Shown one piece after another: positions 61,458 to 64,000 of a DNA stretch of 64,000 nucleotides. A program made the position numbers and the translations under genes. Numbering within the stretch: position 1 is the first letter of the stretch; every line of letters starts with the position of its first letter. Source of the stretch: Puniceicoccaceae bacterium (GTDB lineage Bacteria; Verrucomicrobiota; Verrucomicrobiia; Opitutales; Coraliomargaritaceae). The notes beneath the pieces are model-generated. The model saw only the letters and a program-made list of their open reading frames with translations, did no database searches and had not been told where the DNA came from. Location: assembly GCA_018402305.1 (NCBI GenBank), contig JAGYJE010000001.1:186001-250000 (forward strand). The letters run 5' to 3'.

Positions 61458-64000
61458 ATGGCTTCTTTCAAGGCGCAGGCGACTGACTCAATTTCTGTAA
61501 AGGGTGCCCGCGAGCACAACCTGAAAAACATCAACGTGTCGATACCGCGGAATCAACTCGTGGTCATCACCGGGGTGAGTGGGTCCGGCAAGTCCTCGCT
61601 GGCCTTCGACACGATTTATGCCGAGGGCTATCGCAAATATATCGACAGTCTCTCGACGAAAGCGCGCATGGTGCTGGAGCAGATACCTCGGCCTGATGTC
61701 GACTTTATCGAGGGCCTCTCGCCGGTGATCGCACTCGAACAGCGCACGGGTGGTGGTGGAAACCCCCGCAGCACGGTGGCCACGGTAACGGAGATTGCGG
61801 ACTTTGCGCGGGTGCTGTGGGCCGTTTGCGGGACCCCGTATTGCCCGAAGGATGGAGGCCGCATCGAACGGCGCTCGCTGGATGACTGTCTAACTCGTCT
61901 TTATGCCGAGCCCGAGGGCAGCCGTCTCATGATACTGGCACCCTGGATGACGGCGAAGCCAGCGATTCTGCGTGAGGAGCTTCCGCGTCTGCAACAGCGC
62001 GGGTTCCAGCGCGTGCGGCTCAATGGGGTGATCCGCCGCTTGGACGAGGGCAATTTGATCGACTCAAAGGCCAGTTCGATCTCGGTTGAGATTGTGGTCG
62101 ACCGTGTCGTCCTCAAGACGGAGCAGCGCAGTCGCCTGGCTGATTCGATCGAGTTGGCCTTCAGCGAAGGGCATGACCGCGCGATCATCCTCATCGAGGA
62201 CGGAGACGACTGGCGCGAATTGTCGCTCAGCAACCGGCTTGCTTGTGTGAGTTGCGGGGAGATCTACGAGGCGGTCTCGCCCCGGCATTTTTCCTGGAAT
62301 CATGCGGAGGGTGCCTGTGCCGAGTGTGGTGGCTTGGGCGAGACGCTGCAGTTTCAACCCGAACTTCTGGTCCCGGACACCGGACTTTCCATTAAAAAAG
62401 GTGCGATCAAGCCTTGGCGGCTCGGCTCCAAGCAGATGATCATTCGGCATAATGCCTTGCTCAAGCAACTGGCCGAACAGCTACCCTTTGACCCCGAACT
62501 ACCCTGGGAAGAACTCGCAGCGGACATCCGAGAGCAAATCCTGCATGGGTGCGGGGAGCGGCTCTTCAGCTTCAAGCTCAAGGGGGGGAATTCCAAGCCC
62601 GAGCCGATGCATTTTGAGGGGGTCTTGGCTGACCTTGAGAACATTCGCCGCCACACAACAAGTGATGCCCTTCGTGCGCGATTGATGGCCTATCAGACGA
62701 GCAGCCGCTGCGAATCGTGCGAGGGACGCCGCCTGCGAAAAGCCAGCTTAAGTGTCTTGATTGAGGGGTATTCGATCACTGATTTTCTAGCGATGCCGCT
62801 GCTGGGGGCGCTGGGCTTCGTCGACTCCTTGCAAAAGGGGGCTGACTACGCGACGGTGAGCGATGCGGTGCGTGGGCTCCGCTCGCGCTTATCCTTTTTG
62901 AACGAAGTCGGCTTAAGCTACCTCACCCTGAACCGTGGCTATGCCACACTCAGTGGCGGTGAAGCGCAGCGAGTGCGCCTGGCCACGCAGCTCGGGATGT
63001 CGTTGATTGGGGTGGTTTATCTTCTGGACGAGCCCAGCATCGGATTGCATCCCTTGGACAATCGGCGTCTTATCCAGACCTTGATCGGCCTGCGCGACCG
63101 TGGGAACTCAGTCGTCGTGGTCGAGCACGACGGGGAAACGATGCTGGCAGCGGACCACCTCATCGAGCTCGGTCCGGGGGCCGGGGTGGAGGGGGGGCAT
63201 TTAATCTACCAAGGGAGCCCAAAGGATTCCTTCAGCGATGCGGGCAGCCGCTCGGGTATGTTTTTGAGTGGTGAGGTGCGGGTGGAGAAGAACGCGGCAA
63301 CGCTTCGGCCGAAGCAGGACTGGCTGCGTATCGAAGGCGCGCGGGAGAATAACCTGAAAAAGGTAGATGTCGGCTTCCCGGTAGGTTTGCTCACCGTAGT
63401 GTGCGGTATTTCCGGGTCGGGTAAAAGCACACTGGTCAACGACGTGCTGGCCAAGGCAGCGGCATTTAAGCTGAATCGCGCCAAGGTGATCCCCGGCCGA
63501 CACGACCGGATCTCCGGGCTGGATAACTTTCTTTCGGTCATCCAGGTCGACCAGTCTCCCATCGGGCGCAGTCCCCGTTCCAACCCGGCGACCTTCACAA
63601 AGCTCTTTGATCAGCTGCGCGACCTGTTCGCCAAATGCTCCTTGGCAAAAATCCGCGGCTATAAGCGCAAGCGTTTTTCATTCAACGTGAGCGGCGGGCG
63701 TTGTGAGCGTTGCAAAGGTGATGGCGTCATCAAACTCGACATGCAATTCATGGCGGACGTTTACAGTGAGTGTCCGAGTTGCAACGGGCGTCGCTACAAT
63801 CGCGAGACACTGGATGTGCGGTTCAAAGGCTACAGCATAGCGGACGTTTTGGAGATGAGCGTCGACGAAGCGCTCGGGGTCTTTGGCAAGCAGCCCCGCA
63901 TCGCGGAAAAGCTCCGCACGCTGGCCGATGTCGGGCTCGGCTACATCAAGCTCGGGCAACCGGCGACGACGCTTTCCGGCGGTGAGGCGCAGCGAATCAA
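61458..64000 (+). CDS. uvrA: Excinuclease ABC subunit A, 3' end beyond window
   Basis: The ATG at 61458 opens a frame that remains open to base 64000 (847 codons so far). The first ATPase has [19 protein letters not shown] near 35-53. Zinc modules include CVSCGEIYE...CAECGG and [10 protein letters not shown]. The first signature is [17 protein letters not shown] near 498, with [11 protein letters not shown] near 523. The second Walker A is [13 protein letters not shown] near 649, followed by [25 protein letters not shown] and the second signature [10 protein letters not shown] at the window end. UvrA scans DNA for damage with UvrB. The N-terminus differs from typical UvrA ([19 protein letters not shown]), so a paralogue is possible. 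Confidence 0.93.
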   Translation, partial: MASFKAQATDSISVKGAREHNLKNINVSIPRNQLVVITGVSGSGKSSLAFDTIYAEGYRKYIDSLSTKARMVLEQIPRPDVDFIEGLSPVIALEQRTGGGGNPRSTVATVTEIADFARVLWAVCGTPYCPKDGGRIERRSLDDCLTRLYAEPEGSRLMILAPWMTAKPAILREELPRLQQRGFQRVRLNGVIRRLDEGNLIDSKASSISVEIVVDRVVLKTEQRSRLADSIELAFSEGHDRAIILIEDGDDWRELSLSNRLACVSCGEIYEAVSPRHFSWNHAEGACAECGGLGETLQFQPELLVPDTGLSIKKGAIKPWRLGSKQMIIRHNALLKQLAEQLPFDPELPWEELAADIREQILHGCGERLFSFKLKGGNSKPEPMHFEGVLADLENIRRHTTSDALRARLMAYQTSSRCESCEGRRLRKASLSVLIEGYSITDFLAMPLLGALGFVDSLQKGADYATVSDAVRGLRSRLSFLNEVGLSYLTLNRGYATLSGGEAQRVRLATQLGMSLIGVVYLLDEPSIGLHPLDNRRLIQTLIGLRDRGNSVVVVEHDGETMLAADHLIELGPGAGVEGGHLIYQGSPKDSFSDAGSRSGMFLSGEVRVEKNAATLRPKQDWLRIEGARENNLKKVDVGFPVGLLTVVCGISGSGKSTLVNDVLAKAAAFKLNRAKVIPGRHDRISGLDNFLSVIQVDQSPIGRSPRSNPATFTKLFDQLRDLFAKCSLAKIRGYKRKRFSFNVSGGRCERCKGDGVIKLDMQFMADVYSECPSCNGRRYNRETLDVRFKGYSIADVLEMSVDEALGVFGKQPRIAEKLRTLADVGLGYIKLGQPATTLSGGEAQRI

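Overview
The window is about 58-60% GC by eye and reads as a piece of a Verrucomicrobiota chromosome, most likely a marine, salt-adapted Opitutae (Puniceicoccales-like) bacterium. The reasons are a PEP-CTERM protein, autotransporter-type beta-strand repeat proteins fused to esterases and phosphatases, a Na+/solute symporter beside a GH38 mannosidase, an ectABC operon, and a split dcw cluster carrying a MurC-MurB fusion. The lineage is inferred from gene content only.

Layout. 1-15000 (+): a secreted glycan-processing block with a symporter (cut by the window edge), a sialate O-acetylesterase-type SGNH hydrolase with beta-strand and LamG modules, a GH38 alpha-mannosidase, a PEP-CTERM autotransporter-repeat protein, a phosphodiesterase and a metallophosphatase. 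Together they suggest processing of acylated, phosphorylated, mannose-containing glycans (inference). 15000-19500: tRNA-Gly, a lipoate-ligase-like gene with an internal heptamer repeat, an RmlD-like reductase, hisC and a CNNM/CorC protein. 19500-25700: an exopolysaccharide export group (TPR protein, beta-barrel, Wza-type protein, BY-kinase with a Gly/Tyr-rich N-terminus). 25600-30200: a 13-bp tandem array, then trpD, glmM, a TPR protein and hslR. 30200-37550: fusA, a CIA30 protein, rarA, a 4-TM protein, lpdA, tsaD.

37550-46700: a partial division and cell-wall cluster, murD-LysM-ftsW-murG-murCB-ddl-ftsQ, with stop/start overlaps from ftsW onward. Where ftsA/ftsZ would be expected there is instead a RES/Xre toxin-antitoxin pair. 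47700-54300 is accessory and partly decayed: a frameshifted PEP-CTERM gene, MYG1, a photolyase with its centre deleted (its DUF2256 partner intact), REPIN-like repeats, ectABC and VapBC. 54300-64000: parE, a graveyard of gene tails, hflKC, queG, a RAYT transposase, a glutaredoxin and uvrA, which runs off the window.

Three features recur: short tandem arrays (7, 9, 12, 13, 15, 18 and 24 bp units), remnants of PIN-domain toxins, and RAYT/REPIN-type elements. I saw no CRISPR array, prophage, rRNA operon or exosortase gene. No single locus is clearly a new system. The best candidates for follow-up are the phospho/acyl-mannan block, the BY-kinase with the Gly/Tyr N-terminus, and the REPIN/RAYT pair.
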